A stretch of DNA of 64,000 bases from contig OZ025742.1 in NCBI GenBank assembly GCA_964019335.1, forward strand, positions 248,001 through 312,000, in the 5' to 3' direction. Positions 9,542-18,257 of the stretch are shown here, piece after piece. A model generated the notes under the pieces. That model ran no database searches. It had not been told where the DNA came from and saw only the letters and a list, made by a program, of their open reading frames with translations. A program made the translations under genes and the position numbers. The DNA comes from Diplonema japonicum. Lineage: Eukaryota > Euglenozoa > Diplonemea > Diplonemida > Diplonemidae. Each line of letters starts with the position of its first letter. Within the stretch, counting starts at the first letter, position 1.

Positions 9542-9783
9542 TAACCACTTCGTTCTGTTATTTTCATTATTCTTTCCGGCGATAGACTGATACGGGCCAT
9601 GGAAGCAACCTCTGCTTAATTCCTGGTACGTGGGAGGCTCCTCTTGAGGATGTCAGTCACCTTTTCCCCTTTTTTATTCGACTCTCTGTTTTCGTATGCA
9701 GTATTTATTCTTTTCCACCCCTTTTTATCTATTTTTTCGCTTCTCTATTCTAACTTAAAATCATTTCAGTAACCACTTCGTTC
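9542..9783 (+). repeat. Intron-like block flanked by a 14-bp direct repeat
   Basis: TAACCACTTCGTTC occurs at 9542-9555 and again at 9770-9783. The sequence between contains a 5' splice-like GTACGT (9626-9631), a branch-point-like CTAAC (9750-9754) and a CAG (9767-9769) that ends exactly at the second direct repeat. The same block is at 35448-35687. Partial copies lie at 15725-15828 and 31620-31831; in the latter, homology stops just after the CAG. It looks like an intron or insertion that created a target-site duplication. Confidence 0.45.
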
Positions 9784-10300
9784 CGAATTTTTTTTCTTTC
9801 AAAAATGAAAAAATAAAGTGCTTTATTTTCCCTTGGGAAATATGGAAAACTTTATTACCCCACTCTCGTCACCAGGTGGTGGGGATAACATGGAAAGATA
9901 AAGAAGTACATCAGATGTGTTGTTCGCTGTTGACCTCCATGTTGGTCATCACCGGTAGCGCCCAAGTGGAAGAAGCGGGTTTGCAGCAAACTACACGGGC
10001 TCAGAATCTTGGTTACCCGGGGCGCCCCGGCTGGGGTTGAGCTGCACACCGCACGCATTAAGGACACGACGCAGAACGCAGAAGAAGCTACAGCTAGGCT
10101 GAGGTGCGCCCCCTGTAATCAAGTGCTTGTGCAGGGTGCCCCCACCGGCTTCCTTTAAATCATCGAGTTTATTTTTCCCGGCTCTAGCCAAAATTCCTTT
10201 AGAGGGAATCCAGAAAATAAATAAAAAAAAAAAGAAGAAAAAAAAAAAAAAAAAAAAAAACAATTGTTTGACAAACGACAACAAGCGCATCGTGGTAAAG

Positions 10301-11092
10301 ATGATAGAATGCGACACAGAAATTCAAATAGAGAGTGCGATTAGAGAGCTGCACAATCTGTGCTTCTTCACCTTCGAGGCCCCCCACAACCACATCATTC
10401 CCTTTGTGGACACATGGTTTGCAAACAATTCACTTTTCGTCTCGCTTCCTCGGTTCGAATTCCCGCTGGACGTCGTTTTAGAAAAAAAAATTGAAAAACC
10501 ACTGGCGTGTATTCCAGGGAAAATAAGAGAAGATCTCACAGTACAACTCCTGGCGGCGGTTATCCACCTCCATCAGCTGGGAATTGTACACCGTGACTTA
10601 AAACCGAGCAACGTTGTTGTGAACAAGGATTTATCAGAATTGTGCGTAATCGACTTGGGGAGCTTGAGAAAACCTAGCGTTGCAGGTGAACAAGGCCCGC
10701 CGTTAACTCCCGCGAAAAATTGTATGACAGAGGGGTACTTCCCTCCTGAAACACTTGTTGGCGTTGAAAAATCTTATGGCAGGGAAGCTGACAACTTTGC
10801 TGTCGGGCTGACTCTTGCATCAATGATAACTGGGGGTGAAATATTTGAAGACAACGAGAAGGTTGAGGACAAGCTTGACTCGCTGAAGCTGGAAAAGAAA
10901 CGGAGAGCTTTTGTTCAATCCCTGTTCCGCGGCATCAGAGGTATTCCCGACAGGGAGATTGACTGCATAACTAGTCTCCTTGCAGCTCACCCGGCGGCTC
11001 GAGCTACATCTGTTCAAGTTTTTAGAAAACTCACGGGGTCAGACACCCCACCCCCACCCTTTTTTACCCATTTTTTCGCTTCTCTATTCTGA
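10301..11092 (+). pseudogene. Protein kinase-like gene, N-lobe truncated, copy A
   Basis: This is a eukaryotic protein kinase catalytic domain. It shows the catalytic loop HRDLKPSN (His97-Arg98-Asp99 from the ATG at 10301), the metal-binding motif as DLG, a PPE in place of APE, and the closing Arg motif (AHPAARATS). The frame is open upstream through an A-run (10223-10260) and includes a beta3-like VVK just before the ATG. No glycine-rich loop is visible, so the first strands are missing or were replaced by the poly-A. The ending after FRKLTG runs into repetitive DNA. A near-identical copy is at 36202. With its ATP-grip missing it is probably a non-functional fragment; a missing upstream exon cannot be excluded. 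Confidence 0.6.
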
Positions 11093-11250
11093 CTTAAAAT
11101 CATTTCAGCCACCTGATGTATTTTACGACGAACCACAATATGAAATGGGCGACGAAAACAAGATGCTTGACACCCTCAACTCACGGGGTCAGACACCCCA
11201 CCCCCACCTGATGTATTTTACGACGAACCACAATATGAAATGGGCGACGA
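11029..11250 (+). repeat. Direct repeat in which one copy carries a 55-bp acceptor-like insert
   Basis: The block TCACGGGGTCAGACACCCC...CACCTGATGTATTTTACG is present twice (from 11031 and from 11181). The first copy has 55 extra bases, alignable as 11054-11108, that end in CTGACTTAAAATCATTTCAG. The extra piece therefore ends in a branch-point-like CTGAC plus CAG. The same arrangement is at 36930-37150 in the duplicated segment. Confidence 0.55.
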
Positions 11251-11292
<42 letters not shown>

Positions 11293-11398
11293 TAACTCCA
11301 TTCCCCCCCGCGCCTTTAGATTTTGCATTTTTTTTTCTTTGTGGTGTTTTTTATTTTTTTTTATTTTTTTTTATTTATTTTTTTTTTATATTATTATT

Positions 11399-12372
11399 AC
11401 CGGATTCGTATTTATATTGTTATCCCCTAAACGCCCAGAGCCTATCTATGGTACCCCCCCCCATTTTCGTTGTTGCTTTAAATACTCAAAAAAAGGGCAG
11501 CATGCAACCATAGGAAGGTGCAAGGAAAGGGTAAACGGTACTAAAATTTTCAATTCCAGGTGCCAGATTCAGATGAGAACACTTAACTATGTGTGTAAGA
11601 GGGGGGTTGAGGGTGTACTTTTTATGTCCGATTTTGGGGGGGTCTTGTCGTGGGGGGTCCGTGGAGTTATGGCTGGGCTAAAAAGGGCAGCATTCAGCCC
11701 TATTTGGTGCCCTGAACTCTAGGATTGAGGTCAGTCTGGAGACTTTTTGGGGCTGCGAGATGAAAAAAGCAACTTGTGAGTTTTTTTTCCAGCTGGGGTA
11801 GCATGCCATCATCCTCCCTGGCGTGTTCCTTTTCAGGCTGTGGAAGGAAGCCGGAATGCTCCAGCAGTTCCTCCTGCAGGTCAAGCAGGAGTGCATCTTG
11901 TTTTCGTATAGCTTCTGATAGAGCCCCAGGGAACAGAAGAAGTTGTTGAAGGCGATACTACGGTGGGTTCCCAGCCAGGGGTCGACAGCACACATGACTA
12001 GGTCCTGTGTTGTGGACTTCTTGCTGCAAATGTTGAAATTCGCCAGGTAACCGTTTGATGAGTCGCATGTAGCGATTACCTTGATGCCCACCGAGTTGTT
12101 TTTTCGTGGTGCCATGACTTTCATTGTTGTCCACCCATCAAAGGGGATAACACTGTGTAACAATGTGTACCGATCACGGGCAGTCAAGAAGCCATGGAGC
12201 GACATGTTTATTCGGAGTATAGGGGAGAGAAGCCAAAAATAATAAAAATAATCTATTGTATTGTTCTGTAAAAAGTCCCAAGTTGGGTTCAAAATCCGAA
12301 AAAAAGTACATAATTTATACAGTACACTAAATCCCCAGACCATTATTAAAGCTGAACAATATAAATACAAAT
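11399..12372 (-). mobile_element. PiggyBac-family relic, antisense copy A
   Basis: The minus-strand frame 11678-12439 encodes the central part of a PiggyBac transposase: SVIPFDGWTTMKVMAPRK, then VGIKVIATCDSSNGYLANF, then IAFNNFFCSLGLYQKLYE. In active family members the second catalytic Asp lies in FDNFF; here it is Asn (FNNFF), so catalysis should be lost. Inverted ends are present: ACCGGATTCGTATTTATATT at 11399-11418 and a matching, partly decayed copy at 12355-12372. The better preserved duplicate is at 37293-38291. Confidence 0.7.
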
Positions 12373-12606
12373 CTATCTTTATTATTATTATTATTATTAA
12401 ATTCACCCCTTGAAAAGCATTGAAATAATGCATTTTCATTTAATAAATAGTTATTCGTCACCTTTTTCTTGAAGATGTTCGTTTCACAGTAGGTTTTTTT
12501 ATTTTCTAGAGGTTCTTCTTCTTCATTTGACTCCTGCAGCCTTCGAGACGAAGCACACAGGGAAAATACATTAGAAAAAAAGAATAAAAAAACAACCCAA
12601 AAGAAC

Positions 12607-14886
12607 ATGAATGGAAAGAGAGAGGGATCAGGTGAAGAGGTGAACGATATGACAGTGTTCGTGAAGACGGGAGGCGGGGTTCACGATGTGGAAGTGTCGG
12701 GGAAGGAGACGGTGGGGATCCTGTACAAGAAGGCGGGGTGTGCTGCTGGTTTACTCGAAGGCAAGTTCGAACTGGTTTGGGAGGGAGAGGTCCTGGACAG
12801 GAACGGGGGTGAAGATATCCAGGAACTCGGGCTCGTGGAGGGCAGCGTGGTCTATGTGGAGGCGAAGAAGATGAGAACCGTTCAGCTGGAGGAGCTTGAG
12901 AGCTCAGAAGTGGTTTCAGAGCTTGAGGAGCTTGTGACAGCTGACCCTGAGCTGGTTCTGGTGGTGGAGGTGGGGAACTCGCCAGCTGTCGAAGTCTTGT
13001 CCATGAAGACGACGGTCCTTCCTTCCGGACTTCGGTTCCTCGTTGTCACCGACTCCACAGGCTGTGTTACAAGGATAGGCTCTGGGTTTCTTGAAGAGTG
13101 CGACCACCTGACGTCTGTTGATCTCATCCTCCCCAATGTTTCCACCATTGGTGAAAATCTTTTATATGAGTGCAAAAATCTAGAAACCATCAACTTGAAT
13201 GTGATGACCAATCTTTCTTCTATTGGTCATTGCTTCTTGTATGGGTGCGAAAAACTAGAAACCATCGACTTGAATACGTTGACCAATCTTTCTTCCATTG
13301 GTGATCGCTTCTTGTTTGAGTGCAAAAAACTAGAAACCATCGACTTGAATGCGATGACCAATCTTTCTTCCATTGGTGATGGCTTCTTGTCTGGGTGCGT
13401 AAAACTAGAAACCATCAACTTGAATGCGATGACCAATCTTTCTTCTATTGGTCATTGCTTCTTGTATGGGTGCGAAAAACTAGAAACCATCGACTTGAAT
13501 ACGTTGACCAATCTTTCTTCCATTGGTAATCGCTTCTTGTTTGAGTGCAAAAAACTAGAAACCATCGACTTGAATGCGATGACCAATCTTTCTTCCATTG
13601 GTAATCGCTTCTTGTCTTGGTGCGAAAAACTAGAAACCATCAACTTGAATGCGATGACCAATCTTTCTTCTATTGGTCATTGCTTCTTGTATGGGTGCGA
13701 AAAACTAGAAACCATCGACTTGAATACGTTGACCAATCTTTCTTCCATTGGTAATCGCTTCTTGTTTGAGTGCAAAAAACTAGAAACCATCGACTTGAAT
13801 GCGATGACCAATCTTTCTTCCATTGGTAATCGCTTCTTGTCTTGGTGCGAAAAACTAGAAACCATCAACTTGAATGCGATGACCAATCTTTCTTCTATTG
13901 GTCATTGCTTCTTGTATGGGTGCGAAAAACTAGAAACCATCGACTTGAATACGTTGACCAATCTTTCTTCCATTGGTAATCGCTTCTTGTTTGAGTGCAA
14001 AAAACTAGAAACCATCGACTTGAATGCGATGACCAATCTTTCTTCCATTGGTAATCGCTTCTTGTCTTGGTGCGAAAAACTAGAAACCATCAACTTGAAT
14101 GCGATGACCAATCTTTCTTCTATTGGTCATTGCTTCTTGTATGGGTGCGAAAAACTAGAAACCATCGACTTGAATACGTTGACCAATCTTTCTTCCATTG
14201 GTAATCGCTTCTTGTTTGAGTGCAAAAAACTAGAAACCATCGACTTGAATGCGATGACCAATCTTTCTTCCATTGGTAATCGCTTCTTGTCTTGGTGCGA
14301 AAAACTAGAAACCATCAACTTGAATGCGATGACCAATCTTTCTTCTATTGGTCATTTCTTCTTGTATGGGTGCGAAAAACTAGAAACCATCGACTTGAAT
14401 ACGTTGACCAATCTTTCTTCCATTGGTGATAGCTTCTTGTCTGGGTGCGAAAAACTAGAAACCATCGACTTGAATACGTTGACCAATCTTTCTTCCATTG
14501 GTGATCGCTTCTTGTTTGAGTGCAAAAAACTAGAAACCATCAACTTGAATGCGATGACCAATCTTTCTTCCATTGGTGATGGCTTCTTGGGAGGGTGCGT
14601 AAAACTAGAAACCATCAACTTGAATGCGATGACCAATCTTTCTTCTATTGGTCATTGCTTCTTGTATGGGTGTGAAAAACTAGAAACCATCGACTTGAAT
14701 ACGTTGACCAATCTTTCTTCCATTGGTGATCGCTTCTTGTCTGGGTGCGAAAAGCTAGAAACCATTGACTTGAATGCGATGACCAATCTTTCTTCCATTG
14801 GTGATGGCTTCTTGGAGGGGTGCGTAAAACTAGAAACTGTCGACTTGAATTTAAAAAGAAAAAAAAAAAGAAAAGTCGGTGTTTAG
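12607..14886 (+). CDS. LRR3: ubiquitin-like domain plus 22 LRRs, with 225-bp higher-order repeats
   Basis: The protein has 759 residues with the family layout: ubiquitin-like domain (15-86), acidic linker with one extra Lys, 22 repeats and the tail KRKKKRKVGV, the longest basic tail in the array. It is the most divergent member: many repeats carry NTLTNLSSIG rather than NAMTNLSSIG, and several have Tyr or Trp next to the Cys (FLYGC, FLSWC). From about 13441 to 14340 a 3-repeat, 225-bp unit is present four times with no difference seen, which points to very recent tandem amplification. The start and leader are as in the paralogues. No signal peptide is seen. Confidence 0.85.
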   Translation: MNGKREGSGEEVNDMTVFVKTGGGVHDVEVSGKETVGILYKKAGCAAGLLEGKFELVWEGEVLDRNGGEDIQELGLVEGSVVYVEAKKMRTVQLEELESSEVVSELEELVTADPELVLVVEVGNSPAVEVLSMKTTVLPSGLRFLVVTDSTGCVTRIGSGFLEECDHLTSVDLILPNVSTIGENLLYECKNLETINLNVMTNLSSIGHCFLYGCEKLETIDLNTLTNLSSIGDRFLFECKKLETIDLNAMTNLSSIGDGFLSGCVKLETINLNAMTNLSSIGHCFLYGCEKLETIDLNTLTNLSSIGNRFLFECKKLETIDLNAMTNLSSIGNRFLSWCEKLETINLNAMTNLSSIGHCFLYGCEKLETIDLNTLTNLSSIGNRFLFECKKLETIDLNAMTNLSSIGNRFLSWCEKLETINLNAMTNLSSIGHCFLYGCEKLETIDLNTLTNLSSIGNRFLFECKKLETIDLNAMTNLSSIGNRFLSWCEKLETINLNAMTNLSSIGHCFLYGCEKLETIDLNTLTNLSSIGNRFLFECKKLETIDLNAMTNLSSIGNRFLSWCEKLETINLNAMTNLSSIGHFFLYGCEKLETIDLNTLTNLSSIGDSFLSGCEKLETIDLNTLTNLSSIGDRFLFECKKLETINLNAMTNLSSIGDGFLGGCVKLETINLNAMTNLSSIGHCFLYGCEKLETIDLNTLTNLSSIGDRFLSGCEKLETIDLNAMTNLSSIGDGFLEGCVKLETVDLNLKRKKKRKVGV

Positions 14887-15242
14887 AAGAAGAAGAAAAA
14901 AAGAGGGGGAAAAAAAAGAAGAAAAAAGAGCACCCTGGCGCTGAGAAACATCTTTGTGGAAAAACCAACGAAAAGCAATCCAATACCTCGGAGACACCGG
15001 GGACCTGCCCCCCTCCGCAACAACTCCACAACAACCATCTAACCTGCTGAAGTAGCATGCCGATCAGAAGGCGGCTGAGGCACTTGTCATTTAATCAGAA
15101 TCCCGAGATCCCATCCCTGATCCCCAAATAGAGAGTGTACCATCCTGTTTCTCGCGGAAACAGAGAACCTACCCCCTCCCCACCACAGCACCCGACCAAT
15201 CAGATGCAGCAGTGTGAAAAACCGGCACCCTTTGTAGCCAAG

Positions 15243-15278
<36 letters not shown>

Positions 15279-15828
15279 GTAAAGTGTTAAACAGCCAGCA
15301 AAGCTTGTGGAAAGAGAACACCAAGAAAAAAAAAGAGAGAGAAAAGAAGACCAGGACACCCCTCCCCGGTCGTGAGAGGCCTATGGGTGTGGCATGCCAT
15401 GTCTGAAACCTTTAGCTCCCTTGAAACTCACACCAGTGTGCGAGTTTGGCCCATTTTATTTTGGCACGTTGGCGATGGCTGTGGTGGTCGTCGCAAGAGC
15501 TCCTGTAGGAAGTATTGGACGATAACAGTTAATGGTTTTCGTTTTTCTTCTTTTTTTCTTTTTTTTCTTCTTTTTCTTCTTTTTCTTCTTTTTCTTCTTT
15601 TTCTTCTTAGTTTATCACCGTTCTTACTGAGCGCCATTTGACTTGTCACCTTGATGTTAAAAGATCGACCTTTTTTTTTTAATTTTTATTTATTTATTTT
15701 TTTTTTTTTTTTGCGGGCCATTGCTAACCACTTCGTTCTGTTATTTTCATTATTCTTTCCGGCGATAGACTGATACGGGCCATGAAAGCAACCTCTGCTT
15801 AATTCCTGGTACGTGGGAGGCTCCTCTT
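14887..15828. other. LRR3 3' flank with shared blocks and poly-A/poly-T tracts
   Basis: There is no gene. It holds the conserved 3' flank, an A-run of more than 30 bases at about 15243-15276, then the GTGTAAAGTG, GTCGTGAGAGGCC and ACCGTTCTTACTGAGC blocks seen in other cassettes. A TTCTTC-rich pyrimidine tract lies at 15546-15608. It ends in the partial copy of the intron-like block (15725-15828). Confidence 0.6.
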
Positions 15829-16383
15829 AAGAAGGGTCGCGACCAGCTGGACGTAAGAGAGTCGGGCCTGGCCGCTGGCATGCGCGTGCTGTTCGGAGCG
15901 GTTCCGCCCCCTTCCCTGACCCCCTTGGCCGTGGGTAGCAGGCCGCCGCAGGAGGAAGGTGAAACGGCGCAATCCCCCATTCCGGGGGCGAGCAGTGCGA
16001 GGCTCTGCTCTCCAGAGGCGAGGTTCCCGGAGGCGCCCATGGTGCCCATGGCCGCGGACCTGTGCGAGTCGGACGGGATGGAGTCACATTCGGCCTCCTC
16101 CGGTGTAGACGGAGAGCCGTCGCCCGCTCGTCCGTCGCAGTCTCCCGTGCTGGGGGCTGAAGGCGGGGGGCGCATCTCTCCGGAGGTCAGTACCCCAGAA
16201 ACCTCCAACCCCGATGTCCGGGTAGGGGGCGGGGAAAAGGTCGCCAGAAAAAGGGTACCTTCCCACGAGACCCAGTCGGCCCAACGCGCCGCCAAGGTCG
16301 GGAAGGGCCCTGTCCAACGAGATGTGAGGGGGTCCCAGGGTGGTCGATCCACCCCCCTGGGCTCGCAAGGGCCCAGGGCTTGA
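15829..16383 (+). CDS. GC-rich coding fragment, unknown (possible retroelement piece)
   Basis: A frame of about 184 codons is open from the point where homology to the neighbouring shared block stops and ends at TGA 16381-16383. The first in-frame ATG is 15880. The product is rich in Pro, Ser, Gly and Arg with no recognised domain. Base composition is much more GC-rich than the A/T-run spacers on both sides, and the sequence occurs only once in the window. The sharp left junction and a T-run on the right suggest an inserted fragment of a foreign or transposable gene. The start is probably missing. Confidence 0.35.
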   Translation, partial: KKGRDQLDVRESGLAAGMRVLFGAVPPPSLTPLAVGSRPPQEEGETAQSPIPGASSARLCSPEARFPEAPMVPMAADLCESDGMESHSASSGVDGEPSPARPSQSPVLGAEGGGRISPEVSTPETSNPDVRVGGGEKVARKRVPSHETQSAQRAAKVGKGPVQRDVRGSQGGRSTPLGSQGPRA

Positions 16384-16426
16384 GCAGCCAACATTAAGGG
16401 TTCCTGAGGGAGCCCACTTTAGAATT

Positions 16427-16460
<34 letters not shown>

Positions 16461-16485
16461 CCCTTACAACAAATTGACAATGGGG

Positions 16486-16520
<35 letters not shown>

Positions 16521-16587
16521 ACCGGGAGTTTTCCCCCTGAAGTTCCTTTGTTAAAACATGTTTGCTGTTGGGTTTCCGTTTCTTTTT

Positions 16588-16790
16588 GGTTTAACTAGAA
16601 GTTTTCCTTCTACAGCTTGTTTGCTGATGGTTTTGAGTTGATTCTTTTTTATTTTTTATCTTATGGTTTAACTAGAAGTTTTCCTTCTACAGTTTGCTTG
16701 CTGATGGTTTTAAGTTGATTCTTATTTATTTACTTACACTTTTTGGCTTAACTAGAAGTTTTCCTTCTACAGCTTGTTTGCTGACGGGTG
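16588..16790 (+). repeat. Three tandem copies of a 77-80-bp unit with hairpin and acceptor-like CAG
   Basis: TTAACTAGAAG starts at 16591, 16668 and 16748. Each unit continues TTTTCCTTCTACAG then a TTTGCTGA-type sequence. TAGAAG and CTTCTA can pair as a small hairpin, and the pyrimidine run plus CAG resembles a splice acceptor. No coding sequence was recognised around it. Confidence 0.6.
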
Positions 16791-16803
16791 GGTTTATCGG
16801 GCG

Positions 16804-16833
16804 GGCTTCCATAGCTGGTGATCTATGGAAGCC
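16804..16833 (+). other. Perfect 11-bp stem, 8-base loop hairpin
   Basis: GGCTTCCATAG (16804-16814) and its exact complement CTATGGAAGCC (16823-16833) are separated by 8 bases. It lies just after the third 78-bp repeat. No T-run typical of a bacterial terminator follows, and none would be expected in a eukaryote; its role is unknown. Confidence 0.5.
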
Positions 16834-17816
16834 TTCCCTATTTTTTCTTTTTTCACGCCGGGCTGGGGGGAAGGACGGCAAGACCACCAACGGAGGAGAA
16901 ACCGCTGCAGAAAGGGGAAAGGTGCAGAAAGACGAAGAGTACGAGAAGGCGTCTCACAAAGACTCCCTTTAATTCATATATCTTTTATTTTCTTTTTATT
17001 TTTCTTTTCTTCTTTATTTTCTTTCTCCTAACCCAACCCCCTTCCTTGACCCCCCCGAAAAAAAAAGAAAAGAAAAGAAAAGATTCATTCCTCCCTAGTT
17101 TATTATATTTTGCATCAGGTCCGCCGAGAAAATAAAAGGAAAAATAAAGAAAGAGAACGGCAACCAAATTTTAAATTCTTATTTATCATCAAAGGAGGTT
17201 TGAAAAAGAGAAAAATTAAAGAGAAGAAAGAGACCTTTTTCTCCTCTATCAATAAGTGATTCACGAACTCGAATCTTTATCACCACTTTTTTGTGCATGC
17301 CAGATTTTTTTTTTCTCCCGCCTTGTTAAAGAAGTTTTAATTTACTAATAATAAAAAAAAAAAGTGAAAAGAGGAGTAGAAGACGATCCGGTGGGGGGCA
17401 TGGGAACCATAAACCGTGTCTTCCATCGCGATCGGCAAGGCGGGGGCTTTTCCGTCCCATGGGTGAAAAGAGGCGGATAAAATCACTGTTCCGGACCCCC
17501 CCCAACACTGAGCTTGCACTTTTTCTCCCACACATACCTCTCTTGTTTATCGAAATATCACCATTTTTACGGCGGACGCCAAGAAAAAAAAAAAGCCAAG
17601 GAGAAGGAGTTTAGGGAGTTAATGAAAGACCTACGGCCCCAAAGAAGGCGGTGAAAACAGCCATGGTAGGCCAGCCCTGGCAGACAGGGAGCCTGAACAC
17701 CAAAAACACCGCGGAGCCAAATTTGCATCCGGAATTTTCGGTTTTCAAACTTACAAAAACCCCCTGTAGGCATCTGCGTCCGTCCAGCCCCATTTTGGCA
17801 CCCCTTTTGGGTGTGG

Positions 17817-17830
<14 letters not shown>
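16834..17830. other. Unassigned spacer between LRR3 and LRR4
   Basis: I see no supportable gene. Short frames exist on both strands (for example 16694-16972 + and 17326-17535 -), but they run through T/C-rich or A-rich simple sequence and match nothing recognised. From about 17835 the shared GTGTAAAGTGTTAAACAGC block resumes after an A-run. Confidence 0.4.
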
Positions 17831-17848
<18 letters not shown>

Positions 17849-18257
17849 GTAAAGTGTTAAACAGCCAGCAAAGCTTGTGGAAAGAGAACACCAAGAAAAA
17901 AAAAGAGAGAGAAAAAAAGACCAGGACACCCCCTCCCCGGTCGTGAGAGGCCTATGGGTGTGGCATGCCATGTCTGAAACCTTTAGCTCCCTTGAAACTC
18001 ACACCAGTGTGCGAGTTTGGCCCATTTTATTTTGGCACGTTGGCGATGGCTGTGGTGGTCGTCGCAAGAGCTCCTGTAGGAAGTATTGGACGATAACAGT
18101 TAATGGTTTTCGTTTTTCTTCTTTTTTTCTTTTTTTTCTTCTTTTTCTTCTTTTTCTTCTTTACAACCGGCAGCCTTCGAGACAAAGCACACAGGGAAAA
18201 TACATTAGAAAAAAAGAAAAAAAAAAAAAAAAAAAAAAAAAACAATATTAAAAGAAC

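Noticed and set aside
11240-11410. Phe-rich + strand frames after the kinase relic
   Set aside because: They are translations of T-runs, and their length differs between the duplicated copies only through homopolymer length.
536-14636. Many open frames on the minus strand inside LRR arrays (repeating VIAFKLMVSSF)
   Set aside because: They follow the 75-bp period of the sense repeats, have no independent start region, and break wherever a sense variant creates a stop. They are antisense shadows.
17326-17860. Short frames between LRR3 and LRR4 (17326-17535 minus, 17651-17860 plus)
   Set aside because: There is no recognised motif, they run into homopolymers, and they have no acceptor-like leader. 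They are treated as spacer.
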